Shown here in pieces: positions 41,121-54,649 of a stretch of 64,000 nt of DNA. The stretch lies in contig NC_044019.1 of the NCBI RefSeq assembly GCF_900496995.4, forward strand, positions 4,623,501-4,687,500, given 5' to 3'. The notes under the pieces are model-generated. The model searched no databases and had not been told where the DNA came from. It saw nothing but the letters and a program-made list of their open reading frames with translations. Both the position numbers and the translations under genes were made by a program. This stretch comes from Aquila chrysaetos chrysaetos (Eukaryota > Chordata > Aves > Accipitriformes > Accipitridae). Within the stretch, counting starts at the first letter, position 1, and the number at the start of each line of letters is the position of its first letter.

Positions 41121-44100
41121 TTTCCAGGTAGAGCGTGTGATTTCTCCCGCAGAAGGGATCCAGGCTGCCTGCGCAGGCTGGGATGTGAGCTGGGACGGGG
41201 CAGCGCCTGTGAACAAGGGTGCCGGCAGGGTTGCCTGGCAGGGGCTGGGGGTCGTGCTCTCTGCAGTCGCCTGTGAATGCCTCTCAGGCTCCCCGGCTAA
41301 GGAGAGGCATTTGGAGCTGTGTGTCTTGCTCAGGAGTGCTGATGAACTCCGTGACCAGCTTAAACACTCAGGGATGACCAAGGCTCGTTGTTCCAGGCTC
41401 CACCCTCCACGTAGCAGCGCGTGACTGCACTGAGGAAGCCACCCTTGCCCAAGGTCTCCGTTATGACAAGCTAATGAGGAAAGTGTCACAAAAGCCTGGG
41501 CTTCTGTCAGTCCTTTATAGCCTACCCCAGATCCTTGCAGCTGTGGTTCTTGCCTCTGCCGCCCTGAAACCCTTCTACCTCCTACCAGAGGGAGTGGGCA
41601 CAAATGGCTGAAAAAACCTCCTTGGGCGAAGTCCAGCCTGGCATTCCACCTGGTGTGTTTGGTTGTTTGGGTTTTTTTGAGTAGTAGGACATTGTCTGCA
41701 TTTAGTCTCCCAGTTTTACAGGCTCTTGGGGTCAAAAAAACAGAACCCACCCAGTTGAGCAGTGACCTTGTGGGCAAGCAAGGACCCAGGTCGGGGCAGC
41801 TGCCTCTGGACTGCTTGGTTCTGCATCCTCCTGCCTGTTCATCTTACAGTTCACCCCCCATTTGCCCGTGTGCTTTGGCCCTGCTAAAACAACAGGGTCT
41901 CCTGTTACTGTAAGAAAAGCCAGACTCTGCTGGCTTCAAAGGTGCTTAGCCCTAGAGTGAGTGTACCTGCCAGCATTGTCCTGAACCGTGGTGCTTGGGG
42001 CAGGTGAGCTGTTCTGGGGGTGTGATGAGCTTCACCCCGTTCTCAGCTATGTCAGAGCGCTACTGCTGCTCCCTGCAGTTGCTGGAGAGCAGAGGAGACA
42101 GCTGGGCTCTGCACCTGCAGCAGGATCCTGGTCCAGCTGCCAGCCCCTCCTAAGGAGCAAGCACAGGCAGGCACCAGTGCAGCAAACTGGCACCGGTCGT
42201 AAACTGGCACAGGTCGCAGCACCACCCCAAGCCCACCCTGTAGCTTCATTATTTCCCTATTACCACCTCAGCCCTGTAACCGACACCAGAAACCCCGAGG
42301 CTGACCTGATCCAATCGCTGGCAGCTGCCTGGATCTGGCAGCAGCCACGGATCAGCAGGTTGCTGTTACACGGTGTTGTGCTGCCTAGTCTTAAGTGCAG
42401 AGCTCCTTCAGGGTTACCAAAACCAAAATCTTGGGGTTGTTCCTGCAGGGTCGTGGCTTGTGTGAGCCATGGCAGTGGTCGGGGTAATGACAACTGTGAA
42501 ACTCCTGAGTTTTCCAGTTGAGGCTGGCACTAGGCTTAGAGCTGGTTGGTGTCACTTGCAGGAGGCAGGTTGGGTAGCAGCTGAGAAAAGACAAGAGTTA
42601 AGACAGAGAAGAGGCAGTGGCACAAACCCCAGAGGATGCTGGGGAAGACTTCTGGGGGAAGAAGGAGTCCTTTTGCCTTTCAGGCAGGTGAAGGGAAAAG
42701 GCAAAGAGTCCTGGGAGAAGGGCCGTTAACTGCAGCTCCGAACCCTACAGCAGGTGAATGCCCGGGGCTGTGTTTGTGAACGGCAGTTGATCCCAGCACT
42801 ACCCCTGGACTTCAACCCTTCCGGCCAGCGGAACAGAAGGTGTTTCTCCTGATGGCCTTGTCCTCTGCAAACATCCAGCTGCCACCAACTTTCCTCAGGC
42901 CAAGGTAAATCAAAAGCACCCTTTTGCTTCCAAAAGGCAGTTTCCCCCGGAATAAACCATGTCAGGGCAGGACAGCTCTGGTCCGAGCAGCTGCAGAAGT
43001 GGCTTAAAGAATGCAAAGCCCCACCTCAGTCCGAGTTATTGGAGACCACAGACCGTGGCCAGGGAACACCAAGCACCACGAGGGACGCTGGGAACCAAAC
43101 CCTACAAATACATCCTTGTCTTGACCCCCCAGCAGATGTTTCCCTGCCTAAGCCCCAGCAGACCAGGGAGGGCCGTGCTGGAGGATGGCAGGTGATGAAG
43201 GTCCCTTTGCCTTTCCACGTCCTTGTCAAATCAGCTGAAGAAGCTGTTTCGGTGCTGCCACCCGCCGGAGCCACGGCTGGCAGCACAGCCCGGAGCTCCT
43301 CCACCTGCCTGGCCATGGCTCCCTCGCTGCTGGGCCCCTTCTCATGTCCTTTAAAAGCGAAACCTTGAAGGCATACAGGCTCTGCAGAGGACTTTCCATA
43401 TGCTAAAAGTTTCCCCCAGTCTTTTTTTTTTTTCCTAACAGCAGCTCTTGACTTAGCTTTTATTAATGAATATTGCAGCTCAGACCATTTGGGAAATGGC
43501 CCAGACTATAGGACTGCTTTGGAAAGAGCAATGAAACAGCAAAACCCCAAAGAGCGAAACAGAAACACGGGGTATTTAACATTACAGCTTACTTTCAGGA
43601 GAAGCCTCAGCTCCTCTGTTACTGCTAAGGACCAGGCTGTGAGGAATTAGGGTCAATCCATCCGCTTTCTAACTTCTAAGCCACACTGAAATAAATAATT
43701 AAGTAGTTCAGGGTGTGGATGGGGAAGGTTAATTTCTTAAACACTCAAAGCCTCATGCATCCATTCCCAGCAGAGTTACTGATCTGCTTTAACCCAAACT
43801 CAAAGAATCCCTGGCAGGGGGGTGGCTTGGGCTGTGTAGTACATTGGATCCTGTACTAAAGTCACTGTACTGAAGAGCAGCACCTTTGCAGCACAGCGAG
43901 GACCCACGCACAGTGTGAGTCTCTGGAGAGTCCCCTGGCAAAACCAAGCCCAATAAAATCAAACAATGTCTTCAGGAAAAGGAGGGTGCTGAGTCAGGCT
44001 CCCAAAAGGAAGTACCTGTGCAAAAAAAGCATGTTTACATGCTTGTGGGCAGGTAAAGGGCTCTTGTGTTTCTAAGATCTCCACTTGGGCAACCAACTCT

Positions 44101-45830
44101 TTCTGCCAGATCACTCAGCAGAACACTCAACACTAATGCTCAGAGCAAAAACCACTACAGCAACAGGCCAGACAGCTGGATTGACAGCAAACATAACCTT
44201 CAGCAGACAAAAAACCAGTGGACTTGTTCCACGTGTGGCTGTAAGCAAGGAAACCCATGATCCATGCAGCTAACTCAAAAGCAGGAGAGTTGCTGAACAC
44301 AGGACTGACAGCAGACACAGATCAACTATAAGCATCATAGTTTTAAGTGCAAAGTTTTCACATCTTTCCAGAAATTGCAGTAACCTTGCAGCAGCAGTTT
44401 TGAAGCAGCCAGCTAGTTAGGAAGCAGCGCTTTGGGGCACGCGATGAGCTCCCATGCTGTGCACCCAGCAGAGCCGCACTGAGCAGTGATCAGACCTGAA
44501 GCCTCCAGAAACAGCCTTTCCCCGGGGATTCAACGTGCCCGAGAGAAGCAGAAGTAACACTGCATGTTACAGCCACTCGGTCACTCCAGCTGCTTGAATG
44601 AGTGCTGCGGGAAGACTAACCTCTTCCAGGAAAAGCACTGGAGAAATTTCGAGACGAAGGGTAAACAGAGGGCAGAAAAACGTGGCCCAGACTTGCAGGG
44701 GGAACTAGCAGGGCAGCTTAGGAGCAGGTGGGGACAGCGGAGACAGCAGCGACACAGCCACATCGCTGCGCAGGGTGCTGGAGGTTCGCCAGCAAGCTGC
44801 TGCCGGCAGCCTTTGCTCCGTTTCCCTGGGGCCCCAACGAGCTGGTTTGAGGGCTCCAGACACAAAAACATCTCCTCTGGAGACCCTTCCTAGCCGAAAG
44901 AAGGCAGTGTTTACCTGTTTACGGCTTTAAAATCCTTCCAGAAAACACATCTCTCATACAACTGCAGTGGACTCTGCCTGCTGCCAAAGGGTGGCCGGCC
45001 AGGTTGGACTCGGTCTTCGTTTAACAAAATCAGGACAGAACAGGCAGGGGACCATGCACAGAAGGACTCAAGTTTGGGCTCAGTCTTCTGCCTGTCTGCA
45101 CGGACTAGACAAGAATCACAAGTCCTTAACAGACCAAACTTAAGGAAAAAAAAAGAAAAAAAGGGGTTAGTGCCAATCCTTCACACCATCCACCCTCCTC
45201 CCTTGCAGGGGCACTGGGAGAGTTGGTCCTGTGCACCTGGGGGCAGGGTGAGAGAAGGTCAGTAGCAGGGAATGGAGCTCTGCAAGTTATCGGCTGAGTT
45301 TTTGTAGTGAAATTATAAAGTGCAAACTGGTCCTTCAAGTCACAGGGGCAGAAACTGAGCCAGCCTCGCTCCCCAAGCAGATCCTGCCCCACCATCAGGC
45401 ACAGCAGCCGCTCTGCAGCAATTCTTGCATCTTCTAGCAACAGCTGTCTACATCCCAGGGAATGAGCTGGAAATTCTCCCCCCAGGCTCAGTTTTTCCAG
45501 AGCTCAATTCCAGCATCACCCCTCAGGGAAGGTCCAGGTTTCCCTGCATGCAAACAGGCACTTCACCAGAGGCTCCTTTATTTGCACCCAGCTTCCCCGT
45601 GTCCCATGCACCAGCCCGGCATTCAGCCGTCTGAACAATACCCCCGGGCATGGGCAAGCGCTGCCAATGGACAAAAATATCTTTGTCCATGCGCTGCTGG
45701 GAAAGCAGGGATCAGCAACTCCCTGTGCAAACCCCCCTGCCTGGCCCAGGCTCCCTCCGCTGAGGGATGCTCTCCCCCAAACTGATGCAAGCAGGAATGT
45801 AAAAGACACAGCACAGGTAAAGAGCACATC
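41121..45830. other. Intergenic between the convergent genes NUDC and KDF1; no gene seen
   Basis: No exon recognised on either strand. A small direct repeat of an AAACTGGCAC(C/A)GGTCG unit lies at 42187-42218. AATAAA occurs on + at about 43952 and on - at about 43458, without an associated gene that I can identify. Confidence 0.55.
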
Positions 45831-45834
45831 TTTT

Positions 45835-48081
45835 GCTTTATAAAAAAGACCAAATCAGATGTTTAAGGCCAAGGAGTGCAGAAGAATCCCGTAAGACACC
45901 ACAGGTGCACCAGCTTCAAGGACCACCAAGTTGACAGTCTTCCTTAGTGAGTTTTTGGGGGGTTTTCAGATTTTGGGGTTTTTTTTTGCAAGCTTAATCC
46001 ATACACATTCACTCTTTATACACAGACTAAACATTAGAAATGTGCTATTGCATCTGTAATAGCGATCGGCAGCTTTTGCAAGTCCATCCTCACCCCTCGT
46101 CTCCAGCGCACAGACCACAGAGCTATGTGTCAGTGTGACCCATGCTGATGCCTCAGTGCACAGGTTTAAGTAAACTTGTCCAAATCTGTATGTACAAATC
46201 CATTCAGAAGCAGGAAGCCAAATGGGTCCATCAGTACATGTGGCATTCGGAAGGAGGTGACCAAACACAGCTTGTCTGGGAGTCCTGAGCTGGCCTTGCT
46301 TCAAGACTCTTCCTTGCACAAACATGGGTTTTCACAAACCGACAGCTTTAAAAACAAAGCAGGGAGGGGAAGCCAAATCCAAGTCTCAGTCTCTCCCCTT
46401 TATTTTCAAAATCTCTCTGTGTCAGTGTCTCAAGGTGTGGTCTCAATAACGTCCGTGATTTATGAAAGCATGCTCTGAAACGCAAGCAGTTTACAAAAAT
46501 AGGCTCTAACAGGGACTTGAACTGTATATTTCAAAGGGCTTTGGCTGGTTAAATAAGCCTGACTGCTCATGTGAGGAATTAAATCCTTTCCCCCCCTACC
46601 CAACCTTTTGAAGAGTAATCACAGGCTATGAAAGAGGCACATTTCAGTTCAATTAAGGCACATTTCAGTTCAGTTAAGGCACAAAAACACGGTCCACACC
46701 AAAGCACAGGGCTTATTTTGGTTTCCCTCTCCCCAAAAAACTGTCGGTATGTTTATTCTATGGCTGGTAAATTCAACTAAGCTTTTTCTGTTCACGTCCA
46801 AGGACACCTGAATGTATAAACAGGTCCGGTGGCTTCACGTTTACTTTATGATAAACAACCAAGTGGCAACACCAGTAAGATACAGCTCCCTCCTGCTGCA
46901 ATGCTGCAGCCCTCAAGGTCACCTGGCACCGTGCCCTCAGGGTAGCAATACCACATCTGCTTCTGACTGGCTGTTAGAGAGGAGCAGAGGGAAGGAGACC
47001 AAGCAGTTCCTCACAGACCCTCTGGAGACACTCTCAGGGGAGGCCTTCCTTTTGAAGCAAACCACTTTTAAGGCAGTTTCTAGCAGAATAGTCAAACAGC
47101 CCAATTCTTAATTACAAAAACTTAAAAATGAATTGGCTATTTCCCTCACCTGCCATAACTCAAGTTCAAGGCTCGCCCAGCAGTCAGCATGACACCGAGC
47201 ATGACGGGGAAACGCAGAGGGCTTGGCAGATGAGTGAGGAAGAGCTGACTGGCATGCAAGTCACAGGTCAATGCGTGCAATTGGTAACAGCTCACGCCCG
47301 CCGTTCACATCAGACTGGCAGTGACTGCAAAGCTGATCCCCATGGTCTGCCTGGGAGACGAGAGTGGGGCGGCTGTCCAGGCATCCCGCCCCTCTGCAAC
47401 TGGCACTATGTTGAGAGACACGCCAAAAGGCCAAAGATTAAACGAACCACATTACCTGAACCTTCTCCTTACAAGGCAGCAGGAGATGACACCACTAAGA
47501 GTCAGCAGGAAGAAGGTAGACCTGGCTACTGCAAACACCATCGATAGAGGACTTAACGTTTTTGGGACCAACCCAGCCACTTTAAATAGAGATTTGGGTC
47601 CCTACGGAGCAGGTGCTTGGCCTTCACCTCAGCATCGGCACAAACACAGAGACACCATCCAGTTATTCCCTGCCCAAGTTAACTTACGCAATGCCAGAAA
47701 GCAAGAACTGTACAGCAGATCCTCAAAGCAGGGAAAGGGCTGGGCCACTGAGGTTATTGAAGCTAAACATGAAGTATGGAAACCATAGAGGCACGAGTTA
47801 TCTGATACTTCCTCGTCCATCTTCTCCTCCCTGGGCACACATTCCACCCCCCAAGTTCATTAGCTCCACAGTTCACTTCCTTGATGTTCTATATTGTCCA
47901 AAAAAAAAAAAAAAAAAAAATTATCCAGTGAAATTCAGACAGCAGGAGAAATTTGGCTTCAACAAAGGATCAGGGTAGACTGGGGAAAAAAAAGTGCCAT
48001 AGCACACTCCATATTGAAAGAGGAGAAATCTGATTGCAGCAAAGCCTTGGAATGCCTGCCTGCTGCTTGCGTCCTTTTTCC
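45835..48081 (-). other. KDF1: Probable KDF1 3' UTR region
   Basis: Minus-strand sequence after the KDF1 stop. Candidate reverse-strand AATAAA signals are at 46751-46756 and 46399-46404, with a variant TATAAA near 45838. The true end is uncertain. A poly-A tract (+ strand, 47900-47921) and a short 21-bp tandem repeat lie inside. Confidence 0.4.
46635..46683. repeat. Short tandem repeat, 21-bp period, about 2.3 copies
   Basis: AGGCACATTTCAGTTCARTTA begins at 46635, 46656 and (partial) 46677, with one substitution between the full copies. Confidence 0.9.
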
Positions 48082-50952
48082 TTAACAATACACCTGAAGC
48101 AGAGGTGCCCCAGATGAGTCAGTCTCTGTGTCTTGGAAAGAGGAATCTCTGCTTGTTGGAGAGCCTTGAAGAGGAAAGAGAAGAGATGGTGACATTAGAC
48201 AACGTGAACTATAGCAGCCGAGTGCCTGGCAGTTAGGCAAGCAACTGCCACAAAAGGCTTTGTGTATCAAGAGGGAGGAGAAAGCCACACAAAGCCCACA
48301 GGCAGGGAGCAACCCTGCCTGTATTGTAGCCATCTTCTAGGACAGATCTGTTATTATGCAGGAGAAAACTTGTCTTTTAGCCCTGGGCTGCTCTTTGGAG
48401 CGGAGCATGCATGCCACAAAGATCAGAGCTCAGGGGACAGCCCGTCACTCTCCCCTGCTTCCCTTTTGCACAGTTCCTTTTGTTCCCAGTATGACCCAGC
48501 TGTGACCTTAGCTGGTCGCACCCCAAATACAGCCCCAAACTTTGTCAAGACACCCAGAGACTGAAAGCTACCAGGCCAAGTACCTTGCCTGGACAGAGAT
48601 CACTCCATACTTGGGTTTCATTCTTTTGCAGAAGGACCCACCAACCCAGGCAGTCTTCTGAGCTCCCTTCACTCCCAAAGCTCAAGAGAACAATACCCCT
48701 TACTGTAACCTAAAGGCAGGTGTCAGCTCAGCCTTTGCAGCTGGTGAAAACTGAAGGCATACATAATACGGGAAGTTCAGGGCATTCCCCTCACTCCTGT
48801 GATGCACTGCAGCTAAGACCCCGGTCAGGTACGTTACCTGCACTGCTGTGCCGCCTCATATTCCTGGCTATCACATCTGCTGGCGTTTCTTCTGATATTT
48901 GTACGGCCAAATCTGGAATGAAAACCAAGAGGGCCTGAGACAAGAAAGGATGGGCAGCTATGAGTCAGGAGTAAAGATCCCTGTCAGGGAACACACAGGG
49001 CTCTCCTTCAGAAGGCACCACCCTCAGGTAATAGGAGAGGTAGAGTCTGATTCTTCAGATTGCTTCCACCATTGTCTTGGTAATCTGGGCTTTATAGTCC
49101 CTAAATACCAGGAAGCAAACAGCAGCCTTACTGCTAAACTGGGAAGCACAACAGCCACCGGGTTTCCTCCGTCACTTCTGGATGTCTCCTTGCCCCCCAT
49201 ACTGAGCTTTTCAAGGCCTTTCTACAACAAACTCTCTTACAATGTGTTCTGGAGGTCAGTCACTTCGGGCTGCTCCAGGCGAGGAGAAAAGCATCCCTGA
49301 AACAGCCATGAGGCACTTGTAGCAGCAGCCCTTCCCTCCTCTTTGCAGGGATATTTACTGGCAGCTCATCACCCCGCTGTGTAGAGGAAGTCTCAGCTCC
49401 AAGGAGGCACTCTGTCACAGTAGTCTAAGGGTGGCATTAGCAAAGAGCGCTGGTAGAACATGAGGGAGAGAGCCAGCTTAGTAACTGGACATCCTCTGGC
49501 ACAAGCCAGCTTGTCTGGTCATACCAGTTAAGTTTGACTCACGGTCTTTCTGCCTAGCTTGGAGGTGTGGAGGAAAGCCAGAATCATTGCAGTAGCAGCA
49601 GAATAAGCCCTTACATTGCTCAGCACAAACTTCACTGACAGTGAAAGATACTATCAAGAAAGCCACAACACCATGACTGGTGAGAAGCAGAGGTCTCCAG
49701 TAATACGTAAGGACCTCCATTCAGACACTCCAGGAAAATAAGCCCAGCCTGAAGACAGACATCAGCTTTCAACCCTGCTCCATTGCCGCATCTCCATGGC
49801 TTTGATAAAATAACCCTCTTGTATTGAAGCGGTAACACCAAGGAACCCACACATACCGTCTTGGCTGATGACCATGGACTCTAGCATCGTTTCATTACCG
49901 CTGTCTGGTGCGTTGCCTCTGCTGGACTTCTCCTCGTGGCTCTGGCTGGCTGGGATAGAAATATGGGGCCGGACCCTGCTTTTCCGGGTGCTGATGCGTA
50001 TGATGCCTCGGACCAGCCTGCATTCAGCATCCTGCTCATCCAGGTTGTAGTCCTGAGTTATGCTATTGATGAGGTCCGAGATCTTGTTGGTCTTCTCCAG
50101 GAAGACAGTGTCTGATGTGCACTTGGCCAGCTCATCGATCTGGTGGACACTGAAGAGCTCTGTCAGTTTCTTGAAGATCAGGACATCGATCTCCCTGCTG
50201 GACATGGAGCCGTTAAGCTCACTGATGTCCAGGTCGGACTCGTGGAAGGAATAATACTCCTCTGAACTCCGGTGGCTGCTGGGAAGTGGTGGCTTTTCTA
50301 TGCTGTTCCTGAAGGGCTTCTCTGGCAGCTGCTCTTTGCAGCATGAATCCGATTCCAGGTGGTGGCTGGGGCTCCTGTTTTGATAGACAGGAATGCCCTT
50401 CAGTTTCACATCTGGGTAACTAAAACTGCTACCCATGCTGGACTTTTTGATCTGGTTCCCATTCTTCTCAGCGGGAGAGACGTTGGCGGGGCTGTTTGGC
50501 AGTCGCCCATTATAATCTCCGTTCTTTCCATCATCAGTGGATGTCTCGGTGGGCCCTGGATAGGGAATACAGACACTGCAGTCCTGAAAGCAGCCCCCAC
50601 AGGTCACTATACAACAGAAAACAGCCTTATATGTGTTCCAGGCCTGAGACAGAGAGAAACAGCAAAAGCTCTGGTTTGGGGGAGCCTCTGCTGTACCAGA
50701 AATAAAGGTAATTGTTTCTGCCTCTCTTCCGTTAGAGTCTTTGAGGTCAGCTTTGCGACCTTTCCTATCCCGCATCTGCTGGGCTCTAGTGCGGCTCTGC
50801 TTGATTTCAGGCGTAGAGCCGCTGAACACCTCCAAACTGACATCCGTCTCCTTGGATGGTCTGGTCCGCAGGGGCACAGCCTCCTGGTAGGACTGGTTCA
50901 GCTGGCGGTGGCTGTTCAGGTTGTGGGGGAGTCCTGTTTTCCGGCCCAGCAT
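48082..50952 (-). CDS. KDF1: Keratinocyte differentiation factor 1, three coding exons
   Basis: Exons 50952-49857, 48912-48838 and 48164-48082 (minus strand) encode 417 residues; human KDF1 is 398. KDF1 limits proliferation and promotes differentiation of epidermal progenitors; human mutations cause ectodermal dysplasia. Conserved blocks: ITFISGTAEA (81-90), a Cys-rich patch with eight cysteines between 97 and 128, MGSSFSYPDVKLKGIPVY, SDSCCKE, SSEEYYSFHESDLD, then the strongest block SSREIDVLIFKKLTELFSVH, QIDELAKCTSDTVFLEKTNK and RGIIRISTRKSR. Exon 2 gives DLAVQISEETPADVIARN; exon 3 ends RDSSFQDTETDSSGAPLLQ followed by VYC, as I recall for human. Donors are GTATGT and GTAACG; the exon 3 acceptor is the less usual AAG. 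The ATG at 50952 follows an acceptor-like TTCTCCAG at 50971, implying an upstream noncoding exon. The N-terminal 80 residues are poorly conserved. Confidence 0.96.
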
Positions 50953-50970
50953 GGCTCACCGCTCAGGCAC

Positions 50971-53920
50971 CTGGAGAACAAGAAGGTCTCGAGTCAAGCA
51001 TTTGTCACCAGTCTCACCTTAGCAAGCTGTTGATCAACAGAAAAGGACCTAACATTCAAATTCAGTGATTCTCGAGCTCAAACTCAGTATTTCAATTATT
51101 TACAGAAATATTTTGCATTAGGACTCACGCTGTTCTTGCTTGTCGCATAGAGAGGGAATCCAGCCCGTGTTTCAGGCTTCTCTGACTACTCCAGCTTTGC
51201 TGCTTCCTTTCAGTAGATGTGTGAATCAGAAGAGATATGTTTTAAAAGGACTATTTTTAAGACATCAAAATCCCTGTAACCTTCAGAAGAGGTTTCCTCA
51301 ATGCAGCTGGAAGAAGAGTCAGGCTCCAGAGCAATAAATGAACAGCAGAGCTGTAGGTGGAGCCAGCTGACAGGCTCCAAAGGGAAAGTATCTTCTTTTA
51401 AACAACTTCCCCTTTGTCTTGCATTCCTTAGGATTAGCTTATCCGTTTCAAAACACACCGTGCCCAGGAGGAGATCACAAGCAATCAATCATTATGCAAA
51501 CTGCCAATTCAGACTCCAGATTATTCGATGCTATTCAAATTTGGAGGATTTAGCAATGACGGCGTTACTAACACTGATGATTTTTGCTAGTCATGCTAAG
51601 GCTATGTTACCTTAAGGACTTTGCTAGGAAAGCTGAGGTCTTCATCTGGATTAAAGAAAATAACTTGTCAACAAGTCAGTCTCAAATCACTCCTCATGGG
51701 AGAAAAAACCTTTACAAAAGCCCTACTACAGAAATCCTAGAGCAGACTATCTGCTCAACTGTTTTTCTCATTGCCACTCTACTAACACAACTGCCTCAGG
51801 TCTGCACACAGGAGTAAACTGTTTTTACAGGGTACTATGTCACAGTTTAGCTCCACAGATCCAACACGCAGAGTTTGGCACATTAAATCTCCCTATTATG
51901 AAGAAAGCTCGGCACTGGGTGATGGTGAGGAAAGTCAGGTCAAGGCTCTCACTCTCTGCTTTTATTGCTGCTGCTTTTATCCCAGGCTATGGTGGGTCCT
52001 TAAATTGTTCACAGTTTCTAAGCTTCTTGGCTAACACTGCTTTCACCCCCAAGAGATCCTTTTAAATACTAATTAGGCTAATTAATAAGCAGTGAGAGCC
52101 CAACCATAGCTTAAGCATTTTCGGACTGTCCCTGCTGCTCTGCCGTATACTTTCTGTAGGGCACCTCAAGCATGAATAAATAAATCTGTCCTACCTTCTT
52201 AGAGCATTGCCTGTTTTTCCCTTTTTTTAAAACAAATAGTAATGTTGCCTCCACAAAGAAACAGGCGCAGACAGAAAACCAGGCAGTTACACACACCACT
52301 GCTTTCCAGGAATATTTTGGCTCCAACAGCTTATAAAAACTCGTAAGTAGTGCATGTCCCAGGAGCTCCCTTTGCACATTCCTGGACAATATGTTAAATA
52401 TAAAAGCCCCAGATGCTCCAATTTCAGTGCTGAGCCGGCAGAGCTCCCTAGACTCAGCATCAGCTGAGAGTTTTGATTGCTTTCACTTCAGAACAACAGG
52501 GTTTTTTTCCTCATCTTTGCCATTTTTGTAATGCAGTTCAAAATTGAACAACAGACTGAAAAGATTTGAGCTGATCTCACAGAACTGCTTACTGGGATGT
52601 TTCTCTTAACACTGAGGCCTCATCAAGACATCTAACATATGCATTGCACAGTAACAATCATTTATGTAACTATATAATATTCTGAAATTTCAAAGCATCT
52701 TTGACACAGGGAAGAGTACTAGCTCAGCTCTACAGAAAAAGACTTGCAGGCACACAGATTAAACCTCTTGCCTGACATTGCACAAAGCCCCAGCTGCATA
52801 ACGCATCAGACACACCTCCGGCCCCAAACACTGAGCTCGCCCCCTTCCCATCACAGTTCATGTTTCTGAGACCACCAGCTCACACGTCTGAAGAGTTCCC
52901 CGGGAGCACACACAAGACACAGCTCCTTGATCCAGCTGCTTCTCTGGCACAGCAACGGACTGGACCGAAACCTGCAGCCAGCTGCTTAACACAGCCATAA
53001 ACAAAAGCCAGGACTAAAATCCACAGCTGAGTTGATACTCACAAGATTGCTGGGAGCTTTCTCTGTTCTCACGTAGGCACCGTGTGTGAATAGACAAGAT
53101 TCTTCCAAGGAACTTCAGCATCTGCTTCAGAAGAGCGAGGAGGGATTCACAAACAGTTTGCGCATCTAAGAGTTAGCCGGGGTCTAAGATCTTCATTGTT
53201 CAGAAAACAGGATTTCCTTCAAAAGTTTTAAAAAAGCTAAATTAAATTGTGAATCTACTTAATAGTCACTTGGTTTGCCAATAACCATATTACCGCCGTT
53301 GTTAGAAGCTAAGGAAATCAAAGCATTAACTTAAAAAGGGGCCAGAGGACATAAATTTAGGATGCAAGATTTACACACAGATACAACTTCTGCTAAATAC
53401 ATGGAAGCACCAATAGCTTTTAATTTTTCTAAGCAGCCTTGCCAGGAGCCAAAAGCCGCCCCATAAAGCTCCCGGACTCCTAACTGCTCTGCGGGCACCA
53501 GGCAGCGATAGAGACCCCGGCCCAGAGTAACACGGATCTGGCCTCTCCTCTGTGCTCCTGTATCCTCTCTCCCACCTACTTGGGATATAAACAACCCGGC
53601 CAAGGAACTGCCTCTCACGAAACACTTCCCTGTACCCCTGGCCCAAAACACCCCCCGTTCCAGCCAACAACCAGGACTCCATCACGGTGTAGGTAAACAA
53701 AATTTGCCCCTTCCTTCTCATGAACGAAGCGCTGCAAGGGGGGAGACCCGCTTGGGCACCAAGCAGAGGCCCCTCTGCCTACCCTGGGCCCCCGGACATC
53801 CTCGGGACGGTGGATTTTTTGGGAGATGAGAAGCTGGCAACAGAGAACAGCCAGTTTCCAGCAGAGTCACTGACCCATCCCGGCAAGGCCTGCCCTTCCC
53901 TGCACTAGCTCCCCACCGCG
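50971..53920 (-). other. KDF1: Inferred 5' UTR intron of KDF1; no other gene seen
   Basis: Extends from the acceptor just before the KDF1 start to the donor in the CpG island near 54490. It is AT-balanced with no conserved exon or clear mobile element that I recognise. Confidence 0.5.
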
Positions 53921-53929
53921 CTCCCAGCT

Positions 53930-54620
53930 TCGTTTTTCAGCTCTCGAAAGCCAAGCCGACCCCCCCGCCTCGCCTCGGGAAAGCTCCTACCGACACCAGC
54001 TCCCCAGGGCGACAGCAGGGAAGGTCCCAGAGCAGCGGGAGGGGACAGAGCGGGGAGAACAACGACAGCAACGGGACAGCTGGTGGCGGGGGGGTCTGTC
54101 CCCCAGCCCTGGGTGGGGGGCCGGGACACACGGCCTGAGGGCGCCTGTCTCGGGAGAGGCCCGAGGCACACGGAGAAGAAGCCGGTCTTGGCGGGGGGAC
54201 GGCACCCGGGGCACCCCGGTCTCGGGGGGGACGGGGACGGGACCGTGGGGATCCCCGGTGTAAAGGGGGGGAGGCTGGGGTCAGGGCCCGTCCCTCCCTG
54301 CCGGTCGCGGCCTGCTGCTCCCCCCAGGCCCGGGACGGGCGGCCCCGCCGGGGGAAACACCGAGCAGGCAGCGGCGGCAGGCCGGGAGCGGGGCTGAGAG
54401 CCCGGGCTGGGCCTGGGGTCGGGACCGGGGTCCCGCCACGGCGGCGTCGCGGCTTCCCCCCCCCCCAGTCCCGCTTCGCCCCGGCGTTACCTGCGAGCCA
54501 GGGAACGGCGTCCGGCCCCGCCTCACCTGGGCCAGGTGAGCCACGTGACCCGGCCCGACGGGCCGCCGCGAGGGACAGGAAAGATCGGCGGGCGAAGCTG
54601 CTCCGGCCCGGCCTGCCCGC
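53930..54620 (-). promoter_or_regulatory. KDF1: KDF1 CpG-island promoter with noncoding first exon and E-box
   Basis: Dense CpG sequence. On the minus strand a strong donor, GCTCGCAG|GTAACG, ends an inferred noncoding exon at 54491. CACGTGAC (USF/MiT-type E-box) lies at 54542-54549, within about 60 bp upstream of that donor. First-exon boundaries are inferred. Confidence 0.55.
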
Positions 54621-54649
54621 TCCTCCGGGTCCCCAGCCCCGAGGGTCTC

